Shown one piece after another: positions 28,512-38,052 of a stretch of DNA of 64,000 nucleotides (its first letter is position 1; every line of letters begins with the position of its first letter). A program made the translations under genes and the position numbers. Origin of the DNA: CAYRFE01 sp964423645 [NCBI: uncultured bacterium] (GTDB lineage: Bacteria; Macinerneyibacteriota; Macinerneyibacteria; Macinerneyibacteriales); assembly GCA_964423645.1 (NCBI GenBank), contig CAYRFE010000004.1, forward strand, positions 1 through 64,000. The letters are read 5' to 3'. Below the pieces are notes generated by a model. That model was not told the origin of the DNA and did not search any database. It worked only from the letters and a program-made list of their open reading frames with translations.

Positions 28512-29686
28512 AAATTTTTTATAATCTCCTGAATTAAATCCGTTTTTTCCCAACTAAAATCAGGTTCATTCCTACCGAAATGACCATATGCCGCGGTTTT
28601 TTTATAGATCGGTCGTTTGAGATCGAGACGCTCGATGATTGCTGCCGGTCGAAAATCAAAAGCTTTTTGTATTGCGGCAGTCACTTTTTCATCCGAATAT
28701 TTACCGGTGCCGAATTGATCGACCATGAGGGATACCGGATGTGCAACTCCGATGGCATATGCCACTTGAATCTCGACCATCTTTGCTAATCCTGCGGCTA
28801 CAATATTCTTAGCCACATAGCGTGCGGCGTACGCTGCCGAACGGTCCACTTTTGAAGGATCTTTACCCGAAAAACACCCGCCGCCATGGGGAGCCATCCC
28901 GCCGTATGTATCGACGATAATTTTTCTTCCCGTAAGACCTGTATCAGCTTTGGGTCCCCCTTCAACAAACAACCCCGTCGGATTTACTAAAAATTTAACG
29001 TCATCATATGTAACATGGTGCGTGTCAAATTCTTCTTTCAAAACCGGCATGATGACATAATCGATAATACCTTTACGCAAATCATCATACGATATGTCGG
29101 GACAATGCTGTGATGAGACCACGACCGTGTCAATTCGTTCTGCTTTATAACCGTTATAATCTACCGTGACTTGTGTCTTTCCATCAGGACGAAGCCAAGG
29201 TAATGTTTTATTTTTTCGAACCTCGGCAAGTTTTTGTGCCAACTGGTGGGCAATATAGATCGGTATTGGCATCAATGCAGGGGTTTCATCATCGGCATAC
29301 CCGAACATGAGCCCTTGATCGCCGGCACCTTGCTCAAGTCGTGATTCACGGTTTACTCCCATAGCAATGTCCGGTGATTGCTCGTCGATTGATGTCAAAA
29401 CAGCCGACGTATTATAATCAAACCCATAGATTGCATCAGTATAACCAATTCGTTTGATCGTCTCACGTACGGTCTTAGGAATATCAACATAAGCTTCCGT
29501 GGTAATTTCACCTGACACCATGGTCAAACCGGTGGTGACTAACGTCTCACACGCAACATGTGCTTCCGCATCTTGCATTAAAATAGCATCCAAAATAGAA
29601 TCAGATATCTGATCAGCTACTTTATCCGGATGCCCTTCAGTGACCGATTCAGACGTGAATAAATACGTACCTTGCGATTTTTTCAT
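28508..29686 (-). CDS. metK: S-adenosylmethionine synthetase
   Basis: MetK makes SAM from methionine and ATP. The 392-residue protein has [19 protein letters not shown] near the N-terminus, the ATP-binding [12 protein letters not shown] and the phosphate loop [19 protein letters not shown], where the usual Ala of GGGAFSGKD is Cys. The C-terminal [16 protein letters not shown] is also typical. ATG 29686 has CGGAGG upstream; an in-frame ATG at 29752 lies inside the preceding gene. No SAM riboswitch is seen, since the gene is internal to an operon. Confidence 0.97.
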   Translation of the reverse strand: MKKSQGTYLFTSESVTEGHPDKVADQISDSILDAILMQDAEAHVACETLVTTGLTMVSGEITTEAYVDIPKTVRETIKRIGYTDAIYGFDYNTSAVLTSIDEQSPDIAMGVNRESRLEQGAGDQGLMFGYADDETPALMPIPIYIAHQLAQKLAEVRKNKTLPWLRPDGKTQVTVDYNGYKAERIDTVVVSSQHCPDISYDDLRKGIIDYVIMPVLKEEFDTHHVTYDDVKFLVNPTGLFVEGGPKADTGLTGRKIIVDTYGGMAPHGGGCFSGKDPSKVDRSAAYAARYVAKNIVAAGLAKMVEIQVAYAIGVAHPVSLMVDQFGTGKYSDEKVTAAIQKAFDFRPAAIIERLDLKRPIYKKTAAYGHFGRNEPDFSWEKTDLIQEIIKNL

Positions 29687-29699
29687 ATATCCTCCGTTA

Positions 29700-30683
29700 T
29701 CAATGTGTATATTCGCTATGAGCCCCAATATTAATATTTTTTTTAACGCCACTCACAACTGCATATTCTCCAATGATGCAATCCTCAGCGACCGAATCAC
29801 GTACCAGGGCATGTTCATAAATAATACTGTTCGAAATGACCGTACCCGTTATCGTCACATTATCCGCTACACCCACATACGGGCCGACAACAGATCGCGA
29901 CAAAGATATATTCTTGCCCATGACAACCGGCTCAATAACAAGAGAATCACCGATTATATGCACACCCTTCTCGCCCTGAGTTGACAACAAAAATCGATTT
30001 GTCGCAAGCAAAGTTTCAAATGTGCCACAATCAAACCAATTCTCAACCTTATGTACCGTCATTTTTTCACCGATTTCAACGCACCGATTGAGAGCGTCAG
30101 TTATTTGATACTCTCCTTTTGTAGTTATATTATTGTCGATTATATAATGAATCGCTTCAAAAAGACGTGCGCAACTTTTAATATAATACACTCCTATTAA
30201 CGCAAGATCGGTAGGTGGGTTTTGTGGTTTCTCAATTAAGCGAGTAATGAATTCCCCCTTCATTTCAACCACTCCGAATCTGCGCGGATCGTCAACGGAT
30301 TTTACGCCGAGGGATGATGTCGGTTGTGACGTGAACGCACGGGCATCGATATCAACTAACGTATCACCTAAAAGGATGAAGAGTTCAGTATCGACTGAAA
30401 TATACTTTTCTGCCATCAATACCGCATGTCCCAGGCCAAGCATCTCTTTTTGTTCAATGAATGTAATGTGTACGCCGGGATATGATTTTTTGACCCACTC
30501 GATAAGAACTTCTTTTTTATATCCGACTATGATGAATATTTCTTCGGGAGCACTGGTTAATACCGTATCGATTATATGCCCGATTATCGGTTTCCCCGCT
30601 ACCTCCAGCATAGCTTTCGGGCGTGTGTGCGTGTGTGGACGAAGGCGTGTTCCGATGCCTGCTGCGGGAATTATAACTTTCAT
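29700..30683 (-). CDS. Sugar-phosphate nucleotidyltransferase with C-terminal beta-helix
   Basis: The 327-residue protein has the Rossmann-type nucleotidyltransferase domain (residues 1-230). It shows [24 protein letters not shown], the metal-binding [10 protein letters not shown] and a [13 protein letters not shown] segment. A left-handed beta-helix tail (about 240-325) has hexapeptide repeats. It resembles the long RmlA/GlmU-like group that makes dTDP- or UDP-sugars for surface polymers. It ends 13 bp before the metK ATG and lies 23 bp after the lipid kinase. Confidence 0.88.
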   Translation of the reverse strand: MKVIIPAAGIGTRLRPHTHTRPKAMLEVAGKPIIGHIIDTVLTSAPEEIFIIVGYKKEVLIEWVKKSYPGVHITFIEQKEMLGLGHAVLMAEKYISVDTELFILLGDTLVDIDARAFTSQPTSSLGVKSVDDPRRFGVVEMKGEFITRLIEKPQNPPTDLALIGVYYIKSCARLFEAIHYIIDNNITTKGEYQITDALNRCVEIGEKMTVHKVENWFDCGTFETLLATNRFLLSTQGEKGVHIIGDSLVIEPVVMGKNISLSRSVVGPYVGVADNVTITGTVISNSIIYEHALVRDSVAEDCIIGEYAVVSGVKKNINIGAHSEYTH

Positions 30684-30706
30684 AAAAAAACCTCCCGTTG
30701 TGAACC

Positions 30707-31588
30707 CTACACAAGAATTTTAACCGACTGGGGACAGATCTCAATATCCACACGACGTTTTTCCTTGACCGTTAAATCACCATCGACTTGCCCGCGTGAT
30801 TCTTTCGTAATTAAACTTACGCGTGGTACTTGATAATATTCAACATCAGCAGTATTGATATGGTTCCCGCGAAGAACGTCAAGTGCATAAGAAATTGATT
30901 TTAAAACACCTTTTTCTTTAAAGATGCATACATCAAGCAACCCGTCATCCATTTTCGCAAGCGGGGTCATACTGTATTTGCCGCCATAAAATGCCGCATT
31001 TCCAACGACAACAAAATAGCCGACACGATGAGGTGTGCCGTCACGAAAATCGATATAGATCGGTTCCGGTTTATAGGTAAATAAAGTGGAAAATCCTGCA
31101 AGTACATAGGCGTACCGCCCGATTATTTTCTTTAATGCGGTATCAACTTTACTGATCGTATGTGCATCAAAGCCGTAACTGACCATCAGTCCGAAATAGA
31201 CATCACCGAATTTTCCGACATCATATGCCTTTGGACGAGCAAATGTAGTAAGATAATATGCCGCTTCAAACGGATTCATGGGAATATCAAGTTCAGCGGC
31301 GAGAACGTTTGAGGTTCCGACAGGTATAATACCGATTGGAATATCAGTGTGAATTAATTCATTAATGGCAAGATTAACGGTACCGTCACCGCCGCACGTA
31401 AACACCATATCACAATGCTCTTTTGCCTCATGCAATGCTTTCAAGATTTCATCTTTTTTACGTACGAGACTGAGGTCGACCGCATACCCGTTACTGGCAA
31501 TAATATACATCACTTTCGGGAGATACTCCTCGAGAATTCGTTGCCCTGAGTCGGGATTTGCAATGAGCTTTATCAGCTTTTTTTTCAT
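30707..31588 (-). CDS. Lipid kinase of the diacylglycerol/sphingosine kinase family
   Basis: The 293-residue protein has the DAGK catalytic-domain signature CGGDGTVNLAINEL (about residues 65-78), followed by IGIIPVGTSNVLAAELDIP and a C-terminal beta-sandwich (about 130-290). The family (YegS, BmrU, DgkB, and eukaryotic sphingosine and diacylglycerol kinases) phosphorylates lipid alcohols with ATP. It starts 3 bp after the serine-palmitoyltransferase-like gene, so a sphingoid base or ceramide is a reasonable substrate, though plain diacylglycerol is possible. Confidence 0.85.
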   Translation of the reverse strand: MKKKLIKLIANPDSGQRILEEYLPKVMYIIASNGYAVDLSLVRKKDEILKALHEAKEHCDMVFTCGGDGTVNLAINELIHTDIPIGIIPVGTSNVLAAELDIPMNPFEAAYYLTTFARPKAYDVGKFGDVYFGLMVSYGFDAHTISKVDTALKKIIGRYAYVLAGFSTLFTYKPEPIYIDFRDGTPHRVGYFVVVGNAAFYGGKYSMTPLAKMDDGLLDVCIFKEKGVLKSISYALDVLRGNHINTADVEYYQVPRVSLITKESRGQVDGDLTVKEKRRVDIEICPQSVKILV

Positions 31589-31591
31589 GGC

Positions 31592-32773
31592 TTAAATAAG
31601 CCCGATCGTTTTCCCCGCTTTGATTATTTTTCCCAACGCAAGCTCAAGTTGAGGACGGGTGTGCGTTGCCATATAACTTGTGCGGATAAGTCCTTGACCC
31701 TTTGGCACTGCAGGAGAAACCGTCGGATTGACAAATATATTATCATCTTGAAGAATTTTCCACATTTTAAACGTATCAATATCATCGCCGACAATTATCG
31801 GTATAATCGGAGTCTCCGCGTGTCCGACATTGAATCCGGCCTTTTTCAAACCGTTCAGCATAAAATTGGTATTGTCCCATAATTTGGTAATCAATTCCGG
31901 TTCGCGTTCCATAACATCAAGCGCACCCATTACAGAACCGGCAGAACCCGGAGGCAACGACGCGCTGAAGATCAACGAACGTGCTTTATGTTTCACAAAA
32001 TCGATTATTCTCGCATCTCCCGCAACAAAACCACCGACTGAAGCCAATGATTTTGAGAATGTGCCGATGACCAAATCGACCTCATTCGCCAGATTAAAAT
32101 GCTTTGCGGTTCCTCCCCCGTCTTTGCCCAATACACCCAAAGAATGTGCATCATCGACGATCACACGTGCTCCGTATTTTTTTGCAAGACTTACTATTTC
32201 AGGAAGCTTGGCAATATCGCCGTCCATCGAGAATATACCGTCGGTAATGATAACCTTCGGATCATCTTTATGTGTTTTTAATACTTTTTCCAGATGATTC
32301 ATATCTGCATGATTGTAGCGAACCATTTTCCCGTACGACATACGTATACCGTCTAAAATACTCGCATGATCAAGTTTGTCGGTGATAACAACGTCTTCTT
32401 TTTGACTGGCTATGGCAGAAATGCCCCCAAGATTCGCCTGATACCCTGTTGCGAACACAAGAGCAGCTTCTTTTCCCGCTAATTTTGCCAAACGTGCCTC
32501 AAGCTCTATATGGATATCAAGTGTACCATTTAGAAAACGAGAACCGGCACATCCTGTACCGTACTTTTCGATCGCGTCCTGAGCAGCTTTTTTCACATAC
32601 GGGTGATTGGTCAAACCCAAATAGCTGTTGGAACCCAACATCAGCACCCGTTTCCCGTTCATGGTGACCTCTGAATCCTGGTCGGACTCAATAATTCTAA
32701 AGTAAGGATAAAATCCCGATGCTCGCGCACGGTCTGCTTCGTTCTCAATATATGCTTTTTCAAAAATATCCAT
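31592..32773 (-). CDS. Serine palmitoyltransferase-like PLP enzyme (alpha-oxoamine synthase)
   Basis: The 393-residue enzyme belongs to the group of serine palmitoyltransferase, KBL, BioF and HemA, which condense an amino acid with an acyl-CoA. The substrate His (DKLDHASILDG), PLP Asp (DDAHSLGVLG) and Schiff-base Lys (GTFSKSLAS) are all visible. The N-terminal SNSYLGLTNHP and GTGCAGSRFLNGTLD, and the C-terminal FVNPTVSPAVP and SYMATHT, resemble bacterial serine palmitoyltransferase more than KBL. ATG 32773 follows GAGGGGG. If correct, the cell makes sphingolipids. It heads the operon with the lipid kinase. Confidence 0.75.
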   Translation of the reverse strand: MDIFEKAYIENEADRARASGFYPYFRIIESDQDSEVTMNGKRVLMLGSNSYLGLTNHPYVKKAAQDAIEKYGTGCAGSRFLNGTLDIHIELEARLAKLAGKEAALVFATGYQANLGGISAIASQKEDVVITDKLDHASILDGIRMSYGKMVRYNHADMNHLEKVLKTHKDDPKVIITDGIFSMDGDIAKLPEIVSLAKKYGARVIVDDAHSLGVLGKDGGGTAKHFNLANEVDLVIGTFSKSLASVGGFVAGDARIIDFVKHKARSLIFSASLPPGSAGSVMGALDVMEREPELITKLWDNTNFMLNGLKKAGFNVGHAETPIIPIIVGDDIDTFKMWKILQDDNIFVNPTVSPAVPKGQGLIRTSYMATHTRPQLELALGKIIKAGKTIGLI

Positions 32774-32810
32774 GTCTGTTTCCCCCTCTATCGTTTTATT
32801 GTGCTCATTC

Positions 32811-32838
32811 ATTGTATAAGGTTTTTATAAAAGTGCAA
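32811..32838 (-). promoter_or_regulatory. Putative promoter of the SPT-metK-flgM transcript
   Basis: TTGCAC and TACAAT are separated by 16 bp on the minus strand. The -10 ends about 37 bp before the chosen ATG, which argues against the longer reading frame starting at 32812. Confidence 0.45.
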
Positions 32839-32943
32839 GTATTTTTATCATGCTTATATCGTTTGTTTTTAATCACATGGACTTTCATTTTTGCTTTTTC
32901 ACCTACAAACCGATTATCCCCGCATCTCTTAGTTTTTAGGAAT

Positions 32944-32971
32944 AAAAAATCCCCGAAATCTACTCGGGGAT
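32944..32971 (-). terminator. Rho-independent terminator after the TolC-like gene
   Basis: The stem ATCCCCGA / TCGGGGAT is followed on the minus strand by six T. It lies about 35 bp after the TolC-family stop. Confidence 0.85.
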
Positions 32972-33004
32972 CGAAAGGCAAACACATTGCTCGTCAACCG
33001 CTCT

Positions 33005-34345
33005 TTATAACTCTACGTCCATTCCGACCGTTTTCAACAAATTATACCAACTCAGATAATAGGCATATTTTGCATTAAGATAATCAACACGTGCTTGTGC
33101 ATGCTCACGCAAAGCCTCGATTGATGCCGCATCATCGCTCATACCGAGATCATATTGTTTTAACAAGCGGTCTCGCTTGCTTTCTTTGAGATTCATATCG
33201 GTCGTTTTATATTCGAAATAATTCTTTGATTCGATAAATGAAAAATATTTATCTTTTACGATTCGCTCCAGTGCAAGTGATTTATTGGCAGTCTTGTCGA
33301 TCTCATATAAATACGCGATCTTGCTTGATAACACTCCCGGAGTGGTAAGGTCCCCTGTCAACAAAGAACCCGTTACCGTATATCCTTTGCCGGCATCTTC
33401 ATCACTCGGACGCTCCTGAATCCCGTAATATGATGCACTTGCCGATGAATAGAGCCATCCTGACAGACTCAGGGAAAAACCGTACTCAAAATCATCATCA
33501 TTCATATCAGAAAAACTTTCACCTGCATAATTATACTTCACATATACGCTTAATTTCGGCCATTTCGCCAATTTATCTGCCCAATAACCATATTTTGCCG
33601 CACGATATGTATTCACTTGATTTTTGTATTCATAACTATTGTCTTTTGCATAGGCCAGATACTCGTCGATACTTTTCGGGGTTGTCTCTGAAAAATTAAA
33701 ATCCTCCAAGACATTAAAATCTTTCTTCAGGTAATTCCGGAATGATAATCGCTCGATCTCATAATCATTTTTTGCTTTTGCAGTATTATATTCGGCCAAT
33801 TTGTAGTATGACTCGTTCTCTAACAAGCCCTCACGACTTATCCGCCCAAGTTCAAAAAGTTTTTGTGCTTTTTCCCATTGCTTCTGCGCACTTTGAAGCT
33901 CATACTCCCAAACATTAATCATTTCTTGTTTTTTCAATACCGCAAAATATCTACTGATGGTATCAATTACGACATTTTTTTCGGTTTCAGAGAATTTCTG
34001 TCGTGCGGCACGCCATGAATAATAACCGGAAAGATAATCAAACACTTCACGCCCGTTATAGAAAACCGGCTGTGACAATGTCAATGAACGGGAATATGAT
34101 TCACTCATAACACCGCTCATATCTTCAGCTTCAAGATATTTATAACTGAGCGTCGCATCGGGAAGCATTCCCAATAAACCGTTGTTATGTTGAATAAACG
34201 CGATCTTCTCCCGATATTTCTCGACCTTATATTCGGTATTTGTCTCCAAAGAGATATCGATCGCTTCTTTTAGTGTAAGTGCGTGCGAAGTTGTAAAAAG
34301 AATCATAGCGGTTATTACAAATAAAAAACCGGATCGTTTCATCAT
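33005..34345 (-). CDS. TolC-family outer-membrane efflux protein
   Basis: The 446-residue protein has a Sec signal (residues 1-22) and LTLKEAIDISLETNTEYKVEK at the mature N-terminus. Long heptad-like helices recur twice (about 120-200 and 350-440), as in the two repeats of TolC/OEP. It would form the outer-membrane channel of a type I or RND export system. No membrane-fusion or pump gene adjoins it, and it appears monocistronic, with its own terminator and a GGAAGGTG site before the start. Confidence 0.8.
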   Translation of the reverse strand: MMKRSGFLFVITAMILFTTSHALTLKEAIDISLETNTEYKVEKYREKIAFIQHNNGLLGMLPDATLSYKYLEAEDMSGVMSESYSRSLTLSQPVFYNGREVFDYLSGYYSWRAARQKFSETEKNVVIDTISRYFAVLKKQEMINVWEYELQSAQKQWEKAQKLFELGRISREGLLENESYYKLAEYNTAKAKNDYEIERLSFRNYLKKDFNVLEDFNFSETTPKSIDEYLAYAKDNSYEYKNQVNTYRAAKYGYWADKLAKWPKLSVYVKYNYAGESFSDMNDDDFEYGFSLSLSGWLYSSASASYYGIQERPSDEDAGKGYTVTGSLLTGDLTTPGVLSSKIAYLYEIDKTANKSLALERIVKDKYFSFIESKNYFEYKTTDMNLKESKRDRLLKQYDLGMSDDAASIEALREHAQARVDYLNAKYAYYLSWYNLLKTVGMDVEL

Positions 34346-34498
34346 ATCACCTTCCGTTATAGTTAATCATACATACGCCCCATATCTCTTTTTGTTGCAT
34401 ATATGACACGAATCATACCGCATTTGTTTCAGTGAATATATACCTTTTACGCAAAAATAACAACGTACAAACGTACATTTACACTACAAAGCAAGAAT

Positions 34499-34879
34499 CT
34501 ATTTCTTTCCGACACATGTTTCGCAAATACCCGTGAAGTACAATACATGTCGTGTTATTTCAAAATGATAGTGTCGCTCGAGATCTTTTACCGTGTCATG
34601 AAGTGTACACGGCCCAAGAGGTATAAAGGTATGACAGTGACTGCAATGAAAAAAATGAGTGTGCTCGCCATTCAAGGGATAATAATATCGCAATGTGCCT
34701 TCTCGTTCACAGTGATAGGTAAATGCTTCAATAAGTCCGTTCTTTTCAAAATACGCGAGCGCACGATACACGGTGACGCGATCAGACCCGCTGCCGCCGT
34801 GTTCAAAAACATCATTCGCGGTCACAGGTTTATCTGCATCATTAATATAACGAAGTAATATCTTTCGAATACGCGTCAT
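34499..34879 (-). CDS. zur: Fur-family zinc regulator (Zur-like)
   Basis: The 126-residue repressor has an N-terminal winged helix (TANDVFEHGGSGSDRVTVYRALAYF) and a C-terminal dimer/metal domain. HTHFFHC with C79 and C82 (CSHC) and C119 and C122 (CETC) forms the structural zinc site. It overlaps the znuB stop by 4 bp and is the last gene of the znuACB operon, so it most likely senses zinc and controls that operon. Confidence 0.88.
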   Translation of the reverse strand: MTRIRKILLRYINDADKPVTANDVFEHGGSGSDRVTVYRALAYFEKNGLIEAFTYHCEREGTLRYYYPLNGEHTHFFHCSHCHTFIPLGPCTLHDTVKDLERHYHFEITRHVLYFTGICETCVGKK

Positions 34880-35676
34880 CGCAACACTCGCCCTGCAATA
34901 AAAGCGATCACAAATAAAATGAAATTGACTGCTACAATTGCCGCCCCGGTCGGGAGATTGAACAGTGCAGAAATTACAATGCCGGAAAACACCGCTACGA
35001 CCGACACAAATACTGCCGTCATTGCCGCTTTTTTAAAACTATGTGCGATTTGAAGTGCCGTCACTGCAGGGAAAATAAGCAAACTGGAAATCAATAACGT
35101 CCCTACCACACGAATACCGACTACGATTGTGCATGCAGCAAGTACTACCAACACTTTCTGCAACAAACCGACGCGTATTCCCGATACACGTGCGAAATCT
35201 TCATCGTAGGTAAGTGAAAACAGATCGTGATAATAATACCATAATACTGCCACTGTGAATATCGATATTCCCGCAGCCCATACCACTTCTGATGTTGTTA
35301 CGGAGATAATACTCCCAAAAAGATAACTGAAAAGATCAACGTTGAACCCGCCCGACAAACTCGCCGCCAGCACTCCGACCGCGATCGCAAGTGTCGACAC
35401 CATCGCGATAGCCGTATCACCGTAGACAACCTTTGCATCCGCCAAGCGATAGATCCACAATGATGCCGCTATCGTAAAAGGAATTGCAAAATATAACGGT
35501 GCAACACCCAAAACCATTGCGATACCGATTGACGCAAATGCCGAATGCGCGAGTCCGTCTCCAAGCATCGAAAAACGTCGCAAAACTAAAAATAGTCCGA
35601 GAATCGCGGTGCTTACACCGATAAACATTCCCGCGATCAATGCCCGTTGCATGAATCCATAGGTAAAAATATCCAT
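34876..35676 (-). CDS. znuB: Zinc ABC transporter permease
   Basis: This 266-residue inner-membrane permease of the ABC-3 family has about seven or eight membrane helices. The family pattern includes GMFIGVSTAILGLFLVLRRFSMLGDGLAHSAFASIGIAM at the N-terminus and VGTLLISSLLIFPAVTALQIAHSFK in the coupling region. It works with ZnuC and ZnuA. Its ATG overlaps the znuC stop, and its stop overlaps zur. Confidence 0.92.
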   Translation of the reverse strand: MDIFTYGFMQRALIAGMFIGVSTAILGLFLVLRRFSMLGDGLAHSAFASIGIAMVLGVAPLYFAIPFTIAASLWIYRLADAKVVYGDTAIAMVSTLAIAVGVLAASLSGGFNVDLFSYLFGSIISVTTSEVVWAAGISIFTVAVLWYYYHDLFSLTYDEDFARVSGIRVGLLQKVLVVLAACTIVVGIRVVGTLLISSLLIFPAVTALQIAHSFKKAAMTAVFVSVVAVFSGIVISALFNLPTGAAIVAVNFILFVIAFIAGRVLR

Positions 35677-36398
35677 TACACACCTCTCTTACTATGATGC
35701 GAATGGTTAAAATAGTGTTCTTTTTGTTGTGAAAAATAATCCTCCATAGACCCGTAATAAAGTAACGTTCTGTCTAAATACAACACCGAGCGTGCATAAT
35801 AACGAATAGCCGACACATCATGAGTGACCATAATGACGGTAATATGGTGTTCACTGTTGAGAGCGGCTATTGTTTTATAAAAACACTCCCGTGTGTGCGG
35901 ATCAAGTGCGGCTGTCGGTTCATCCAACACCAAAAGAGACGGATTACTGACCAATGCTCGTGCAAGATGCACGCGCTGTTGCTGTCCACCCGACAACAAT
36001 CCGACGCGTTTATGTGCAAGATCGTGAATCTCCAGAATATGCAGAATTTCTTCAACCTGCTCCTTATCCGAACTGTCGTAGACGCGACGTTTTTCAAGTC
36101 CTGACGCGACCACCTCCCGCACTGATGCAGGAAATAACGGATCGACTGACGTTGATTTCTGCGGCAAATACCCGATACAATCAAAACATGTGCCATACTG
36201 CTCACTTTCGTTGAAAACGATCGTGCCTTCAAAAGGCATCAATAATCCGACGATAGTTTTGATAAGCGTGGTCTTTCCCGACCCGTTCGGGCCTGCAACC
36301 GCTAAAAAGTCGCCACGCGAAATGACACAATTAATATCATTCAATACCGCCTCAGCGCCGTAGCGGACAGATACATTTCGAACCGTAATATGCGACAT
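35676..36398 (-). CDS. znuC: Zinc ABC transporter ATP-binding protein
   Basis: The 240-residue ATPase has Walker A (GPNGSGKTT, about residue 36), the Q-loop YLPQKSTSVD, the signature LLSGGQQQR (about 139), Walker B (LLVLDEPTAALDP) and the switch His in VTHDVSAI. The C-terminal tail is His-rich (HYFNHSHHSK), as in some zinc importers. It lies between znuA (3-bp gap) and znuB (overlap). Confidence 0.93.
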   Translation of the reverse strand: MSHITVRNVSVRYGAEAVLNDINCVISRGDFLAVAGPNGSGKTTLIKTIVGLLMPFEGTIVFNESEQYGTCFDCIGYLPQKSTSVDPLFPASVREVVASGLEKRRVYDSSDKEQVEEILHILEIHDLAHKRVGLLSGGQQQRVHLARALVSNPSLLVLDEPTAALDPHTRECFYKTIAALNSEHHITVIMVTHDVSAIRYYARSVLYLDRTLLYYGSMEDYFSQQKEHYFNHSHHSKRGV

Positions 36399-36401
36399 AC
36401 A

Positions 36402-37346
36402 TCACCTGAGCGCTTTCAGAAGTTTGTCAAGATTGGCTTCCATTATCTCGGTGTAATGAACTCCTTTGAGAAATTCATCTTTACTCACATTGTGTACGCC
36501 GTGCAATAAAACAAGTGATGCGCCGGTCTCTTTTTTAATCACTTCAGCGATCCTCGGTTGTGTCAGTTCTTCATAGAAAACAGTTGTTTGTCCGGTTTTT
36601 TTCATTAAGGATATCATTTCTTTTATAGCGGCCGGTGTCGGTTCTGCATTGGGAGAAAACCCTTTATACGGAGACACATGATCAAGTTTGTATCTCTGTG
36701 CAAAATAACCGAATGCAAAATGCCCCGCGTAAATAACTGTGCGATGACGAAGTGTTGCCAATTCCTTTTCGCACCGAGTATGTAGCTCCATAATATCTGC
36801 TTGCACTATCTCCGCATTACGAATATACGTCATCGCATTCTTCGGATCTTTTTGCACGTATGCATTGACAATAGTATCGACCATTTGTGCGGCAAATATC
36901 GGATCGAGCCATATATGAGGATCTTTCGTGTGACTTTTTTCTTCATCATGTTGATCATGCTCGTCAGCATCATCGTGGTGATGGTCGCCGTCACTATCCA
37001 TCAGATCTATTCCCTTTGAAGTATCAACGATGATCGCAGACGATTTCGGTAGAGAGGCACGCACTTTTTCAGCCCACGGTTCCATATATTTTCCGGTATA
37101 AATAAAAAGTGATGCATCGGCAATTGTCTTGATATCCATCGGTGTCGGCTCAAATGAATGTACCTCTACTCCGGGCGGGATTATCATCGTCACGTCTGCT
37201 ACATCCCCGGCGATAGTCCGTGCAAAATCATACAAGACATAGTTGGTAGTGACAATTTTCATGCGTCCTGTGTCTTCTTTTTTTCCTGCACACGCACTGA
37301 ATAATACCAGAAGCACCGCAATAACAATAACACGTATATAATTCAT
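36402..37346 (-). CDS. znuA: Zinc-binding lipoprotein of the ABC importer
   Basis: The 314-residue cluster A-I solute-binding protein has a lipoprotein signal (lipobox FSAC, Cys19). Metal ligands expected for the family are the His in GVEVHSFEPTP, the His in KDPHIWLDP, the His in YAGHFAFGYFAQ, and an acidic residue near the C-terminus. Between the first two lies a His/Asp-rich loop (GDHHHDDADEHDQHDEEKSH), typical of zinc rather than manganese binders. It is the first gene of the operon. Confidence 0.93.
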   Translation of the reverse strand: MNYIRVIVIAVLLVLFSACAGKKEDTGRMKIVTTNYVLYDFARTIAGDVADVTMIIPPGVEVHSFEPTPMDIKTIADASLFIYTGKYMEPWAEKVRASLPKSSAIIVDTSKGIDLMDSDGDHHHDDADEHDQHDEEKSHTKDPHIWLDPIFAAQMVDTIVNAYVQKDPKNAMTYIRNAEIVQADIMELHTRCEKELATLRHRTVIYAGHFAFGYFAQRYKLDHVSPYKGFSPNAEPTPAAIKEMISLMKKTGQTTVFYEELTQPRIAEVIKKETGASLVLLHGVHNVSKDEFLKGVHYTEIMEANLDKLLKALR

Positions 37347-37359
37347 ATTATTCCTCCTC

Positions 37360-37397
37360 GTTATAACTATTGTATATGATACGCCTCATTTTTGCAA
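37360..37397 (-). promoter_or_regulatory. znu promoter with a small palindrome (possible Zur site)
   Basis: TTGCAA and TACAAT are separated by 17 bp on the minus strand (37369-37397). Immediately downstream is the palindrome GTTATAAC (37360-37367), which overlaps the likely transcription start, where a repressor would act. Identity as a Zur site is inferred from position only. Confidence 0.55.
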
Positions 37398-37432
37398 GTC
37401 TTTTGCATTTTACAGTTCATGTCCTCATAACA

Positions 37433-37461
37433 TTGACAACAAAACAACCGTTTGCTATACT
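37433..37461 (+). promoter_or_regulatory. Strong sigma-70 promoter
   Basis: A perfect TTGACA and TATACT are separated by 17 bp. It reads toward the histidine phosphatase and radical SAM genes, divergent from znu, and sits 42 bp before the ATG. Confidence 0.8.
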
Positions 37462-37503
37462 CATTATTCAAATCACGGAAACAATAATCCGCAGAAAGGT
37501 ATC

Positions 37504-38052
37504 ATGCATCAGAATCCTGAAAGACAACACCGTATCATCCGACTCATTCGCCACTTTCCGGTGCGCTATTCGTTCCGCCCGTTGTTGCGAGGCACAGAGC
37601 TTGAACAGGCGATGAAAGACTACGATACACCTGAGCTTTTGGATGTTCCAACGGCAATTCCCACCTATTCGTGTATCGGAACATTATATTCGAGTGACCT
37701 CAACCGCGCACGTATCACCGCTGAACTTCTTTTTAAACAAAAACCGATCACTGATCCGCGCCTTCGCGAATTTGTGTTTGAGCCGGTATTACCGCCATCA
37801 TGGAAACTGCCGGGGTGGCTTTGGGGAGTACTCGGACGCTACTGTGCGTCAAAAAAGAAGAATGAATCGTTTCGTACACCGATCATAGAATTTCTTGAAG
37901 AACTGCTTGCGACAAACACTGACGCGACGATCGTCTGCCACGGCTATGTGATGTATATACTGCAAAAAGAGCTGTTGCGCCGCGGATTTTCGGGGAAAAG
38001 ATTCCTTACGCCGAAACATGCAAAGCCGTATATTTTTACCAGGAGAAATTAA
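37504..38052 (+). CDS. Histidine phosphatase superfamily protein
   Basis: The 182-residue protein has the phospho-acceptor motif as IRHFPV (about residue 15, RH without the usual Gly). It also has the conserved SSDLNRARITAELL (about 64) and the second catalytic His in IVCHGYVMY (about 143). These define the phosphoglycerate-mutase-like phosphatase fold. The substrate is unknown. AGAAAGG precedes the ATG. The stop overlaps the radical SAM start (TAATG), so the two are coupled. Confidence 0.8.
   Translation: MHQNPERQHRIIRLIRHFPVRYSFRPLLRGTELEQAMKDYDTPELLDVPTAIPTYSCIGTLYSSDLNRARITAELLFKQKPITDPRLREFVFEPVLPPSWKLPGWLWGVLGRYCASKKKNESFRTPIIEFLEELLATNTDATIVCHGYVMYILQKELLRRGFSGKRFLTPKHAKPYIFTRRN

Noticed and set aside
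29686-29752. Longer MetK start and a possible SAM riboswitch
   Set aside because: The upstream ATG lies in the preceding gene, CGGAGG marks 29686, and there is no leader for a riboswitch.
31592-32773. Call as KBL, partner of the threonine dehydrogenase
   Set aside because: The C-terminal VSPAVP and MATHT segments and the SNSYLGLTNHP start fit serine palmitoyltransferase better, and the two genes are 18 kb apart.
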